A stretch of 64,000 bases of DNA. Origin: Chondrus crispus. Taxonomy: Eukaryota > Rhodophyta > Florideophyceae > Gigartinales > Gigartinaceae. The stretch covers positions 69,998-133,997 of the forward strand of contig NW_005178676.1 in assembly GCF_000350225.1 (NCBI RefSeq), in the 5' to 3' direction. Below the pieces are notes generated by a model, which ran no database searches, was not told the DNA's origin, and saw nothing but the letters and a program-made list of their open reading frames with translations. A program made the position numbers and the translations under genes. Positions 11,845-20,359 of the stretch are shown here, piece after piece; within the stretch, counting starts at the first letter, position 1; the number at the start of each line of letters is the position of its first letter.

Positions 11845-12873
11845 TCACACACACGGGGCAACATCTGAGAATAAATCGTTCTCTTCTGGGTCATCCTTTG
11901 TGGAGTTTGCATCGGCGTTTCTGATGGTCTGATGGGCCATAGGCATGCTCTGCGGCGGGGAGGCGCCTCCCATGGCGGTCAAGTTGGGGCTATTCCTCAA
12001 ACCACCCTTCTCGTCGACCCTGGAAGCGACGCCGAACGGCTGCATGCCTTGCGGCATGTGGAAAAACTCGGACAGCTCCTCCGGGGTCTGCAGGACCAAA
12101 AACGAGTCTGTGGCGATGGCGGACTGGTGGGCTTGGGCGTTGGGGGAGCTCTGGTGGCTCGGTGTCTGGGATGACAAGGCGTTGTGTATTTGCTGCTGGT
12201 GGTGACGATGGCGCTGCATGGGTGTGGACATGGGCTGTGCGGGGCGCGGCGGGATGGCGGGGGCGGCGGACGCGTGCGGGACGGGCTGACTCAGGGCAGA
12301 GGCCAGGCCGTCTGGGATGGCGCGGCGCAGGAAGAGCTCTGCGGGGATCTTAGCGACGTCGGGGGCAAACGAGTCCTTGAGCGAGCTAGCCTTCTTGAGG
12401 GCCTGCCAGAGCATGATGTTGTCGGTGCGGAGGCGCTTGACCTCCTCGCGGACGGTGTCGAGCTCGGTGCGGAGGTAGGCCTTGTCCGCGCGCAGCTCGA
12501 CCTTTTCGGCGCGGAGGTTGTCGATCTCCTTGTTGATGGCGGAGACGCGGTCGCCGAGCGAGGCGAGATCCTTGCTCTGGGCGGCGAGGCGGTGGGCGGC
12601 CTCCTTGAGGACGGCCTCCTTGTCGATGCGCTTGCCGCGCGGCGGCGGCACGGGCGGGTCGGCCGGGAGGACGAGGCGGCCCGAGGCGTCCGGGCGCGGG
12701 GTCATCAGGTGCAGCTTGGCCTCTAGCTCGGCGAAGCGGACGTTGACGAGGTTGCGGCGGTTGCGCTCCAGCTCGCGCTTGCGCTCGGCTTGCGACGGGC
12801 GCAGGCGGTGGCCTTCGTCCTCGGATGAGGGCCCGGGCGAGCGCTGGCGCTTGCGGTCGCGGGGGGAGGACAT
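11845..12873 (-). CDS. bHLH transcription factor, ILR3/bHLH105-like, 342 aa
   Basis: I chose the ATG at 12873 (MSSPRDRKRQR); the frame stays open upstream but is Pro/Ser/Ala-rich and looks like leader. Residues about 29-57 form the basic region and helix 1 (AERKRELERNRR, with the E-x-x-R-R contact pattern at 36-40, then FAELEAKL). A Pro-rich loop of about 25 residues follows. Helix 2 (RIDKEAVLKEAAHRLA) runs into a long leucine-heptad coiled coil (IDNLRAEKVELRADKAYLRT), as in plant group IVc factors such as ILR3. It should act in the nucleus as a dimer on E-box/G-box (CANNTG) DNA. The C-terminal half is low-complexity (Gln, His, Pro, Ser). The loop is longer than usual. Family placement beyond bHLH is tentative. 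Confidence 0.75.
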   Translation of the reverse strand: MSSPRDRKRQRSPGPSSEDEGHRLRPSQAERKRELERNRRNLVNVRFAELEAKLHLMTPRPDASGRLVLPADPPVPPPRGKRIDKEAVLKEAAHRLAAQSKDLASLGDRVSAINKEIDNLRAEKVELRADKAYLRTELDTVREEVKRLRTDNIMLWQALKKASSLKDSFAPDVAKIPAELFLRRAIPDGLASALSQPVPHASAAPAIPPRPAQPMSTPMQRHRHHQQQIHNALSSQTPSHQSSPNAQAHQSAIATDSFLVLQTPEELSEFFHMPQGMQPFGVASRVDEKGGLRNSPNLTAMGGASPPQSMPMAHQTIRNADANSTKDDPEENDLFSDVAPCV

Positions 12874-13732
12874 GGCGAGGGTTGCTTGCAACGGGGAGGT
12901 TCGGGGGGGGAGGGCGGGGTGGGGAGGGGGGGGTGCTGCGATGCCTGCGCAGGAAGGGAGGTGGTGCGGAGGCAGTGGGATAAGGACAAGGGCGCAGTAG
13001 AGGGGGCAGAGGGGACACGTGTTGGGAGCGGCTGAGGGGTTTGGGGAGGACGCGAGATATTTGATGGCGGGTGGTATGGATGGAGGTGGTGAGGTCGCCG
13101 GCAGGGCGGGCGATGATGCGTGACGGCAGAGACGATATGGCAGTGGTTGGGTCGGGAGAAGAGGAAGCGACGTATTTGGTGCGGCGGTGGCCGAATTTCC
13201 AGGAGCGGCGCTCAACATGGTACACGTGTGCAGCGATCTGTGGGGAAATACGGCGATTATTAGTGCGCCCAGCCGGCGTGCATCCAGCTGGCGCGCACTT
13301 CATTACATTACGGCAACGCGCCGTACAGTGCCGTTCTGTACTCACTGTACAAGACGCGCCCCAAGTCCTGCTTCCAGCGCATCGCGGGACAAACAATGCG
13401 GCCGCCTCGCTTCAGCTCCGTCAGTGACTGGGAACCCAATTGCCTTTGCCCCAACATTCGCCTCGTCACACTGCCACGCCATGCATACAACCATACACAT
13501 CCCTTCTGGCACGAACACACGTGTTTGCTTATGGCCCTCTGCAATAAATCTGCACTCAATGGTGAGTCGAGCTGTTCACTGAACACTACGTCCCGCCTTT
13601 CATGTCCCGCGCCTCCACAGTAGCTCTTCCACATAGTAGCGTCTCCACAGCAGCGCCTCACCCTCGTCCTCCGCGCCCCTCACCCCTACATACTTGTACC
13701 GTACTCATCCTTACTGCCCTGCGCTCCGTCCC
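12874..13732. promoter_or_regulatory. 5' region of the bHLH gene
   Basis: Holds the presumed leader and promoter of the minus-strand bHLH gene, followed by the 3' flank of the F-box gene on the same strand. A short inverted repeat GTACAGTG/CACTGTAC (8 bp arms, 12-base spacer) lies near 13324-13351. Large open frames here are Pro/Ser-rich and not supported as genes. Confidence 0.3.
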
Positions 13733-14815
13733 TCACGAAACGGTATGCGGCACGGACAGCAGTACGTCCGCCCGATTACTCCCCGTCCGCTCATCGATGC
13801 GGATGCCCACGTCCGCCAACGACACACCCTCGCGCTTCGGCAGCCGCCTGCCCTCATAAATCAGCTCGAACAGCTCGCTGCTCATCCCATGTCTCCTCTC
13901 CACCTCGTCCCACAGCCCCTCCAGCGTCTTGACCTCCTCGACCGGGATTGCGTACCACACCTGGGGCTCCCACGTCTGCACAATCACGCACCCATCGTAC
14001 GCCAACCCCATCGGCCTCCGCCACGCCTCGGCCCCCGCGCACACGGCCGCCACGCTCATCGCAGCCCCACCCTCGACAAGCGTCACGGCCTCGCCCTCTT
14101 GATACGGCAAGTACACGAACGGCAGCAAGTGCACCCTGCCCTCGCCCACGCCGCGGACGTCCACCTCGCCCATACACACCCCGTTGTCCAGAAACGAGAG
14201 GCGCCTCCTCGCCGCGTCATACAGCACGCCCACCACATCCCCCTCGCGCATCTGCCTCCCGTACGCGCGCCGCTCCCCCGCGAGCGACACCCTTCCAAAG
14301 CAGTCGAAGCTCCACGACGACCGTCTCTCGACCGTGGCGAAGCGGAACGCGTACGGTGTGGCGACGCCGACGTCGATGCGGTTGCCTTGCATGCGGTCGA
14401 TGCGGAAGCGCCAGAACGCCGACGTGCCGGACACGCACCGGTCGAAGATGACAAACGCGTCGCCGGCGGCCGCCGTCTTCGTCAGCGTGAGCTCCTGGCC
14501 GCGGCGCGCGGCGCGCAGGTGCACGCCGCGCGCGGCCTCGCGCCGCACGCGACGCGACAGGTGGATCGGTAGCGCGGTGTCGCCGTACGGGCCCACGCTG
14601 CGCACCACAGAGGCGAGGCGGCGGCAGGTCTGCGCGAGCGCCTGCGTGTGGTGCGCGGCGTCGTCGTGCACGTGCATCACGATTTTGAGAAGCACGTCGA
14701 GAGGGAGGGAGGGCAGCGAGGGTGGAGGGGAGGGGGGCTGCGCGGGGGCCGCGGCTTTGAGGGGGAGGGGGAGGACCGGGAGCGTAGAGGATGCGGGGAG
14801 GGTGGTGCGGGGCAT
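13733..14815 (-). CDS. F-box / SPRY / ubiquitin-like domain protein, 360 aa
   Basis: Single-exon frame from the ATG at 14815. After a Pro/Ala-rich start, residues about 34-75 fit an F-box (LPSLPLDVLLKIVMHV, then ALAQTCRRLASVV). Residues about 110-265 fit a SPRY/B30.2 fold, including the characteristic GDVVGVLYDAARRRLSFLDN strand-turn-strand with the 'D..R.L.F..NG' pattern. Residues 286-360 look like a ubiquitin-like beta-grasp (VWYAIPVEEVKTLEGLWDEV, then ELIYEGRRLP). An F-box normally binds Skp1 and makes the protein a substrate receptor of an SCF ubiquitin ligase; SPRY would be the substrate-binding part. F-box plus SPRY is known (FBXO45), but a C-terminal ubiquitin-like domain is not usual there. 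Confidence 0.7.
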   Translation of the reverse strand: MPRTTLPASSTLPVLPLPLKAAAPAQPPSPPPSLPSLPLDVLLKIVMHVHDDAAHHTQALAQTCRRLASVVRSVGPYGDTALPIHLSRRVRREAARGVHLRAARRGQELTLTKTAAAGDAFVIFDRCVSGTSAFWRFRIDRMQGNRIDVGVATPYAFRFATVERRSSWSFDCFGRVSLAGERRAYGRQMREGDVVGVLYDAARRRLSFLDNGVCMGEVDVRGVGEGRVHLLPFVYLPYQEGEAVTLVEGGAAMSVAAVCAGAEAWRRPMGLAYDGCVIVQTWEPQVWYAIPVEEVKTLEGLWDEVERRHGMSSELFELIYEGRRLPKREGVSLADVGIRIDERTGSNRADVLLSVPHTVS

Positions 14816-15475
14816 TGTGGGAGGAGGCGTGGAGGAGGGTGGGGGGTTGTGGGATGGGGAGGGTGATGCGAGGCGAAAGGGCGAGATTGCATTGGCGAAA
14901 AGGATGCGGGGCGGGAATGGCGTGGATGCGGTGTACGTTTTTCAGGGGCTAATGTTACGGTTGGGGGAACCGGGGGAATTTATATATATGGTTGGAGAGT
15001 TGTGCAATATCTTGGATACAGAGAGGTACCGTACTCGGCCATCCAGTGGGTGTGAAGAAGAATAGAACCTCACTTTTTGAAAAAAAATTACGGCACTTCA
15101 ATACACTACATACAGTATGTACCTTTCAAGGTACAGTAGTATCATAATTTTCTCAACAACGAATGGCATTCGATGCTGAGAAATTATGGTGCTGTACTAC
15201 ATTATTGATGTCAATATTCCAATTGTCAGCAATATATTTGCTGATATCAACAGCACTGCGCACCACCGTCTCACATGTGGAGGCTGCCTTCATCCTGATA
15301 CGCAAGATATCTTCGAAATACTGTAGCACCACTTCGAACACACACAAAAAAAAAACCTCCCAGTTTTGTTTTAAATGCATCTTTTCGGGGCTCCCTACCT
15401 GAATTAACGAGCAAGTCGCTGCAGCTTCGTGCATTGTCATTGCATTCGCCAAGGAAATATGGTGTGGACCGATGT

Positions 15476-15534
15476 GCAAAACGGGGCATGTTAAGACACA
15501 CCCACAGGGTGTGTCTTAACATGCCCCGTTTTGC
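15476..15534. repeat. Perfect 28-bp inverted repeat, 3-base loop
   Basis: Left arm 15476-15503 and right arm 15507-15534 are exact reverse complements with spacer ACA. It is the longest perfect palindrome in the window. It lies in the intergenic space between the divergent-side of the F-box gene and the 3' end of the MFS gene. Confidence 0.95.
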
Positions 15535-15537
15535 TGC

Positions 15538-15698
15538 GGTTTGCTTTGCTTTGCCCAAAGAAGTGATTTGGCGTGCTGTGAGTGGCTCCTAAGTTTTAAT
15601 TTATGTGTTTAAGAAAAGCAAGGGCTTAAGAAGCATACGGTATTTGTTAAGAATTTAAAAGTATTCCTGGCAAAACCGGGCAAGGCAAAGCAAAAACC
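15538..15698. repeat. Imperfect terminal inverted repeat pair, possible small MITE
   Basis: 15538-15556 (GGTTTGCTTTGCTTTGCCC) is matched in inverted orientation by 15678-15698 with few differences, enclosing about 120 bp of AT-rich DNA. This could be a small non-autonomous fold-back or MITE element. No target duplication was found. Confidence 0.3.
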
Positions 15699-15767
15699 AG
15701 CCTGTTAAGGGCGAGCATCGGGTGTTGGTTGTGCCGCAGAAACAGGCACACGTTGTATACGTGCCCG

Positions 15768-15812
15768 TATACTGTAATTAAAGTTGTGTCACACAACTTT
15801 AATTACTGTATA
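15768..15812. repeat. 22-bp inverted repeat, 1-base loop, one mismatch
   Basis: Arms 15768-15789 and 15791-15812 are reverse complements around a single C, with one T/T mismatch. Each arm contains one TACWGTA-related sequence. Confidence 0.9.
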
Positions 15813-15860
15813 AAGTTTATACATGCAGTTGGACCCCTTGATACTGTAGTGGACAAAAGT

Positions 15861-15925
15861 GTTCACAGTGATTGTAGAGTCTACATGTATAATGCAATCA
15901 CTGTGAACGTCTACATTGTAGACGT
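15861..15925. repeat. Nested hairpins
   Basis: 14-bp perfect arms 15861-15874 and 15895-15908 enclose a smaller hairpin (TGTAGA/TCTACA). The right arm overlaps a further 9-bp palindrome (ACGTCTACA/TGTAGACGT) ending at 15925. The inner and outer palindromes reuse the same TGTAGAC/GTCTACA words. Confidence 0.8.
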
Positions 15926-16347
15926 ACAGCACTCCCTTGCCACAACAGTAATAGTCCAAATGGACTTATTACCGTACTTAGGACACCGAGGCGTCTCTAA
16001 ATAAATTGTTTCATTTCGATAGTTGGGAACCCCTTCATAGTTGGACCCCTTGATAGTCGTCGCCACTCAATATTTCCATCCACACAACCTATTGATGGCA
16101 GCTGCTACTGTAAATCACTTTATGCATACAGTAGTCTCCGTTCCGCACTTTACCTTCATTCAACTCTGCGTATCATACTGTACCCTTGGGTACAAGAACA
16201 AAGCAGTGCTCCTCCTGTACCGTAGTGCACGCACTGTTTCTCTACCAAAATGTCGATATATTTTTCAAAGACGCTGCACCTACAGAGTATTGATTTCGAA
16301 CTTATCGCGGGAAGGGAGTGAGTCTACAGTACTCCCTTGCCCTCCCT

Positions 16348-17733
16348 TCACACGCCGCCTCCCTCTTCCTCGCCGGCCACTTCCCCGTGCCCGAGCCGCG
16401 CCTCCGCGGCCGGCACCTTAAGCCGTGGGGCGACGCGACTAAGCGCCGCCGCAGCGAGCACGCCGCTGGCGGCGAGGGCGGCAAGCACGCCAAAGCTCTG
16501 CACGTACTCCCCCGAGGCGTCCCTGAGCGCCCCCGTCACGACGTGCAGCACGGCAAGCGCGGCGTTCTCGACGCCCTTGTACAGCCCAAGTGCCGCGGGA
16601 GTCGCCACGTCCTCAACGCATAGCGCGAGGCTGGAGAGCAGCGTCACGGGCGCGATGCCGAGGCCGGTCGCGACAAGAAACAGGCCGCTAGCCACGGCCG
16701 CGCGCCCGCTCTCGCGACTCACGCCGGACGCGCACAGCAGGATGCCGAGCCCGATCGCGCCGCAGCTCACGCCCAGTAGCAGGCTCCGCCGCCCGAACCG
16801 GTCTTGCGCCACTCCGACCGCCGGCGACGCTAGCCCCGCGAAGAGCACCAGCGAGCCCGAGAGTAGCCCGGATTGAACAAAGGACAAGCCTAAGTGAGCG
16901 GAGAACGCGTCTGCAGCAAAGTGCAGCATGGAGAACACTGCGCCCGCCACCGCCACCCACAGGTAGGAGATGAGCCAGAAGGAGGGCGACAGCGAGCGCA
17001 GGACGGCAAGCATACGTGGGGGGCCAACAGAGTCCGCGGCGGGGCCGTCGTCGGGAGGCAGCAGGCGGGCGCCCTGGGCGTCGTCGGCGGGGGTGTATGC
17101 AAGGTCGGCGGGTGCGGCAATGCGGGGCACGCAGACTGCATACGCGATGGTGGCGAGGAAGCCGGGCAAGCACATCACGACGGAGAACCACATGGAGGCG
17201 CGGAGGCCGATGCGGCTCGAGAGGAAGGCCGGGAGTGCCAGGCCGGTGAAGGAGGAAAGCCTGCTGACGAGGAGCGTGAGGCCGAAGCTGGTGCCGATGC
17301 GGTGGCGGAACCAGTGCGCGACCAGCGCGCCCTGCAGCGTGGTGAGCGCGCCGTCGCACAGGCCGAACAGGAAACGGCCGGCGAAGAGCGCGGCGTACGA
17401 CTGGTTATGCAGCGCGACGGCGCAGAGCGCGGTGGAGATGAGCACGCAGGCAGAGAGGGCGACGGCCGCCGCGGCGTGCGGCACGTAGGTAAGCGCTAGC
17501 CCGCCCGCCACCGGCAGCACGATGCCCGGCAGCTCCTGCGAGGAGAAGAGAATGCCGAACTCCACGCGCCGCAGATCTAGCGCGGCCATGATCTCCGGGC
17601 CCAGGCTGGACAGGCTGTGCTTGCCGTAGTGTGAGCCGATGGTGATGAGGGAGAGGAACAGGAGGAGGAGGGCGCGCGAGGGCGGCGGCGGGGCGGGCGG
17701 CGTCGAGGCGTACGGCGCGGCGCGCATTCTCAT
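16348..17733 (-). CDS. Major facilitator superfamily transporter (MFSD1-like), 461 aa
   Basis: Single-exon frame from the ATG at 17733. The product is strongly hydrophobic with about 12 membrane spans. It carries typical MFS words: GRFLFGLCDGALTTLQGA in the TM4 region and DRFGRRSLLLG in the TM8-TM9 loop. The start SLITIGSHYGKHSLSSLGPE and the order of motifs recall MFSD1 and related lysosomal or plastid-type carriers, but the substrate cannot be told from sequence. A soluble loop of about 45 residues (PADDAQGARLLPPDDGP) sits between the two halves, as usual. It is transcribed away from the SPX gene, with about 800 bp shared upstream DNA. Confidence 0.75.
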   Translation of the reverse strand: MRMRAAPYASTPPAPPPPSRALLLLFLSLITIGSHYGKHSLSSLGPEIMAALDLRRVEFGILFSSQELPGIVLPVAGGLALTYVPHAAAAVALSACVLISTALCAVALHNQSYAALFAGRFLFGLCDGALTTLQGALVAHWFRHRIGTSFGLTLLVSRLSSFTGLALPAFLSSRIGLRASMWFSVVMCLPGFLATIAYAVCVPRIAAPADLAYTPADDAQGARLLPPDDGPAADSVGPPRMLAVLRSLSPSFWLISYLWVAVAGAVFSMLHFAADAFSAHLGLSFVQSGLLSGSLVLFAGLASPAVGVAQDRFGRRSLLLGVSCGAIGLGILLCASGVSRESGRAAVASGLFLVATGLGIAPVTLLSSLALCVEDVATPAALGLYKGVENAALAVLHVVTGALRDASGEYVQSFGVLAALAASGVLAAAALSRVAPRLKVPAAEARLGHGEVAGEEEGGGV

Positions 17734-18541
17734 GGCGGCGGGGTGCGGGGGGGGGGATCGGGAAAGTGGGGAAGCGGGGGGAGGGAGCTACATTGCTGGG
17801 TGTGGGCGGGGGAGGGGGGCGGGGAAAAGACTAGGGGAGCGAGCGGACATGAAGGGGGAGCTTGTGCCGGTGGAGCCGGTGCGGGCGGTCAGCCGCAGAT
17901 TGGCCGCAGTTTGCGAACTCTTCGTTAGGAACGGTCCTGAGGGCCGTTCCTAACGAAGAGTTTGCCGTGCCAGCACCCGAGCACCCTGAAACTTGGCATG
18001 AATGTATTGGTTGAAAAAATTATTGGAAATGCTTTTACTCTCGTTCAGGGGGCGGATGCGGCGGATGGTGCTCGGTGCAATGATTGGAGGTGAGTTTCTA
18101 CGCGTCGAGGACTCACGGCGTACATACCGTACACGTGTGTACGAATCGTACAGGTGTACAAAAGGTATTTAGAAGGGCAAACTGTCAGAGCACTGGCTTA
18201 CAGAGAGAGGTAAAAGGCGTTGCGACGTGTAAAAAGGCACGCCGGGTGGAATTGACGTGAGCGGGCGCACAACAGGGGGCGCGTGGGGGCGGGGACGAAG
18301 GGAGCGCCGTTATTCGGGCGCGCAGTGATTGGCTGTATGGCGAGGTTGCGCGGGGATGCGCCCAATGGGGCACGCGCACGTGGGCGAGATTCCGAATCTG
18401 CGGGTACGGAGGGCCCAGCGGGGCAAGCGCCCCGGGGCGTGCGCAGAGCATGCGCTGAGCATGCGTGTGTGCGCGTATAGAAAAGGGAGTGCGCGGGACA
18501 GTGCTCTTGCCCAGGGAGCCGCGGGAAAGAAGACGGGTGCC
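17734..18541. promoter_or_regulatory. Shared upstream region of divergent MFS and SPX genes
   Basis: Head-to-head spacer. Two CACGTG G-box cores lie at 18132-18137 and 18377-18382. Around the first are several GTAC cores in about 45 bp (18120-18165). CACGTG is the site of bHLH factors, including the phosphate regulator Pho4 in yeast, which makes it noteworthy upstream of an SPX gene. Use of these sites is inference. Confidence 0.35.
17916..17962. repeat. 23-bp inverted repeat, 1-base loop, one mismatch
   Basis: Arms 17916-17938 and 17940-17962 are reverse complements except for one position (17935/17943). The outer 19 bp are perfect. It lies about 180 bp upstream of the MFS start codon. Confidence 0.9.
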
Positions 18542-20041
18542 ATGAAGTTCGGCAAGAAGCTCCGCGCTACCGTCGATAATAGCTACGAGGAATGGCGCCC
18601 CATGTTCATGTCGTACAAGGACCTCAAGGAGTGCATACATCCGCTCAAAGGGGGGGAGGGGAGCAAGGACGCCGACTCGCGCGACCCCAATTCGGACCCA
18701 GAGAGACGGCCGCTCGGTGCTGGTGCGGGCGATCGTGCGGGCGATCGTCCGTTTGGCGCCGCCACCGAGCTCGTGAGGAATAAGAGCAACCTGTACGCCG
18801 TGCGGCATGCGGAGACAGCACACAGCCGCTTCTTTTCTACATTTCGCCATGAGGTCGACAAGGTCAATGACTTCTTTCTGGACAAGCAGGAGGACTACAT
18901 CATCGAGCACCGCCAGTTGTCTGAGAAGGTCGCCGAGTATCTAGTTCCGGCCCGCCCGACCCGCACAGAGGTCAACCGCCTGCGCCAGCGCCTCATCAAC
19001 TTCCACGGCGAACTGGTCCTGCTGGAGAACTTCTCCACGGTCAACTACACTGGCTTCCGCAAGATCCTCAAGAAGCACGACAAAAAGACCGGAACCAATA
19101 TGCGCAACATCTACCTGCGCACAGTCCTCATCACCCCCTTCTTCCTCTCCAACACCGTGCGCAACCTCATTCTGCAGACGGAGGCCCACCTCGCATCTCT
19201 GGACACCGTCCGCAAGTTCCGCCGCGCCGCCGCCACCTCCTCGCTCGCGCTGGACGCCGCCCCGCCGCCGCCCAAGCACCCCGCCTCCGCCCTCCCGCTC
19301 GCCCCGGCCACCCTGTCCCCGTGCACCAAGGTCGTCATGGAGCCGCCGCACCCGCACGCGTTCATCTCGCCGCGCTCGGCCCTATGGCGTCTGTACAGCG
19401 AGGCCCGCTCGTTCGGCGCCACCATGCGCCACGCCCTTGCGCGCGCGAACGATTCCCCGCCGTCGCCGTCCGCCCGCCCCGCCGTCCCCACGCCCCCGCA
19501 GGCACTCCTGGACCTCGTCGACGACATCAGCGCCATCGAGCTCGGCCTGGAGCCCGCCTTCCTCGCCGCCGTCAACCGCCCGTCCAACTACTGCATCGCC
19601 GGCGATGACTCCTTCTCCATGGGCTTCTTCATCGTCACCCCGGACACAAAGCTCCAGATCTTCGAGTCGTACCACGGCGGCGCCTTCATTACGAAGAACC
19701 TTCGCGGCCGCGCCTCACTACACGTGTACAAAACCGCCGCCGCCACCGCCGAGAAGCCTGCGGGGTCGCACGCGGCGCAGGACAAGCGCGACTTCTTCGT
19801 CGAAGAGAAACGCGCAGGCATCACCGTCGGCCCGTGGCCGGCTGTGGCCCGCCACTCGCGCGACATGCATGTGCAGTGGGTGCCGCAGACGCTGTGCGCC
19901 ATCTTTTACGTGTGCACGCCCTCGCTCACGGCAGACAATGACCGCATGCTATGCTACGAGGCGCATCCGCTCAAGCAGTCGCGCTTTCGCGTGTCAAGTG
20001 ACCCGGAAAACGTCGTGGAATTTGTCAGGATTACTTGCTGA
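18542..20041 (+). CDS. SPX domain protein with cysteine-dioxygenase-like (PCO/ADO) C-terminal domain, 499 aa
   Basis: I start at the ATG at 18542 (MKFGKKLRATVDNSYEEW), the canonical SPX start; the upstream open frame lacks homology. Residues 1 to about 215 are an SPX domain: the N-terminal helix, RFFSTFRHEVDKVNDFF, and the basic KILKKHDKKTG motif at 174-184, whose lysines bind inositol pyrophosphates as a phosphate signal. A Pro/Ala-rich linker follows. Residues about 320-499 resemble the plant cysteine oxidase/ADO cupin: FSMGFFIVTP (358-367), the strand NLRGRASLHVYKT, RDMHVQW (His443) and TLCAIFYVCTPSL, matching the family's 'H-E-F' and 'CAIFD-LTPP' strands. The family's HDH ligand pair is replaced by ESYHGG (375-380), while His443 matches the third ligand. 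So the fold may be a sensor or regulator rather than an active oxygenase. SPX is certain; the second domain is probable. Confidence 0.75.
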   Translation: MKFGKKLRATVDNSYEEWRPMFMSYKDLKECIHPLKGGEGSKDADSRDPNSDPERRPLGAGAGDRAGDRPFGAATELVRNKSNLYAVRHAETAHSRFFSTFRHEVDKVNDFFLDKQEDYIIEHRQLSEKVAEYLVPARPTRTEVNRLRQRLINFHGELVLLENFSTVNYTGFRKILKKHDKKTGTNMRNIYLRTVLITPFFLSNTVRNLILQTEAHLASLDTVRKFRRAAATSSLALDAAPPPPKHPASALPLAPATLSPCTKVVMEPPHPHAFISPRSALWRLYSEARSFGATMRHALARANDSPPSPSARPAVPTPPQALLDLVDDISAIELGLEPAFLAAVNRPSNYCIAGDDSFSMGFFIVTPDTKLQIFESYHGGAFITKNLRGRASLHVYKTAAATAEKPAGSHAAQDKRDFFVEEKRAGITVGPWPAVARHSRDMHVQWVPQTLCAIFYVCTPSLTADNDRMLCYEAHPLKQSRFRVSSDPENVVEFVRITC

Positions 20042-20359
20042 CACGTCTCCTGTCGTTACACGATAGTCGGTTCGTGTGTGCATATGTGAGTCTTTATCGC
20101 AGCAGCCCGTTTCGAGTTGACCACACGGCACTTTTTGTTCCTGCCGTGTGTGTAGACGGGGCGAAGACTGGGGGCTACTACGCTACCGAAGCACCTCGCA
20201 TCCGATCGGTCTCGTACTGGAGAGCCAGCCAAAGCGTGGCGGCGAACACTACCCACCACTTTACCTCGACAAATCCAAATGTACCGAATGTTACTACTAG
20301 GGCTAACCCATGCAAAGGTAAAGGTAGGACAAAATGCTAACAAGCCACGCCCTTCTCTT
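20042..20359. other. Convergent 3' spacer, nothing seen
   Basis: About 320 bp between the 3' ends of the SPX and DUF1995 genes. No further feature seen. Confidence 0.4.

Larger units (their letters stand above)
15111..16331. repeat. Cluster of TACWGTA heptamers
   Basis: Ten copies of TACAGTA or its reverse complement TACTGTA lie in about 1.2 kb between the F-box and MFS genes (starts at 15111, 15132, 15319, 15770, 15804, 15842, 16106, 16127, 16176, 16325). By eye the same heptamer recurs about 20 more times elsewhere, nearly always outside genes. A decayed direct repeat (AGTTGGACCCCTTGATA) also occurs near 15828 and 16040. Function unknown. Confidence 0.6.

Noticed and set aside
12386..13396. 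336-codon minus-strand frame overlapping the bHLH gene
   Set aside because: Pro/Arg-rich shadow in another frame of the bHLH coding region; no domain.
18185..18910. 241-codon minus-strand frame
   Set aside because: Antisense of the SPX domain; composition follows the codon pattern of the sense gene.
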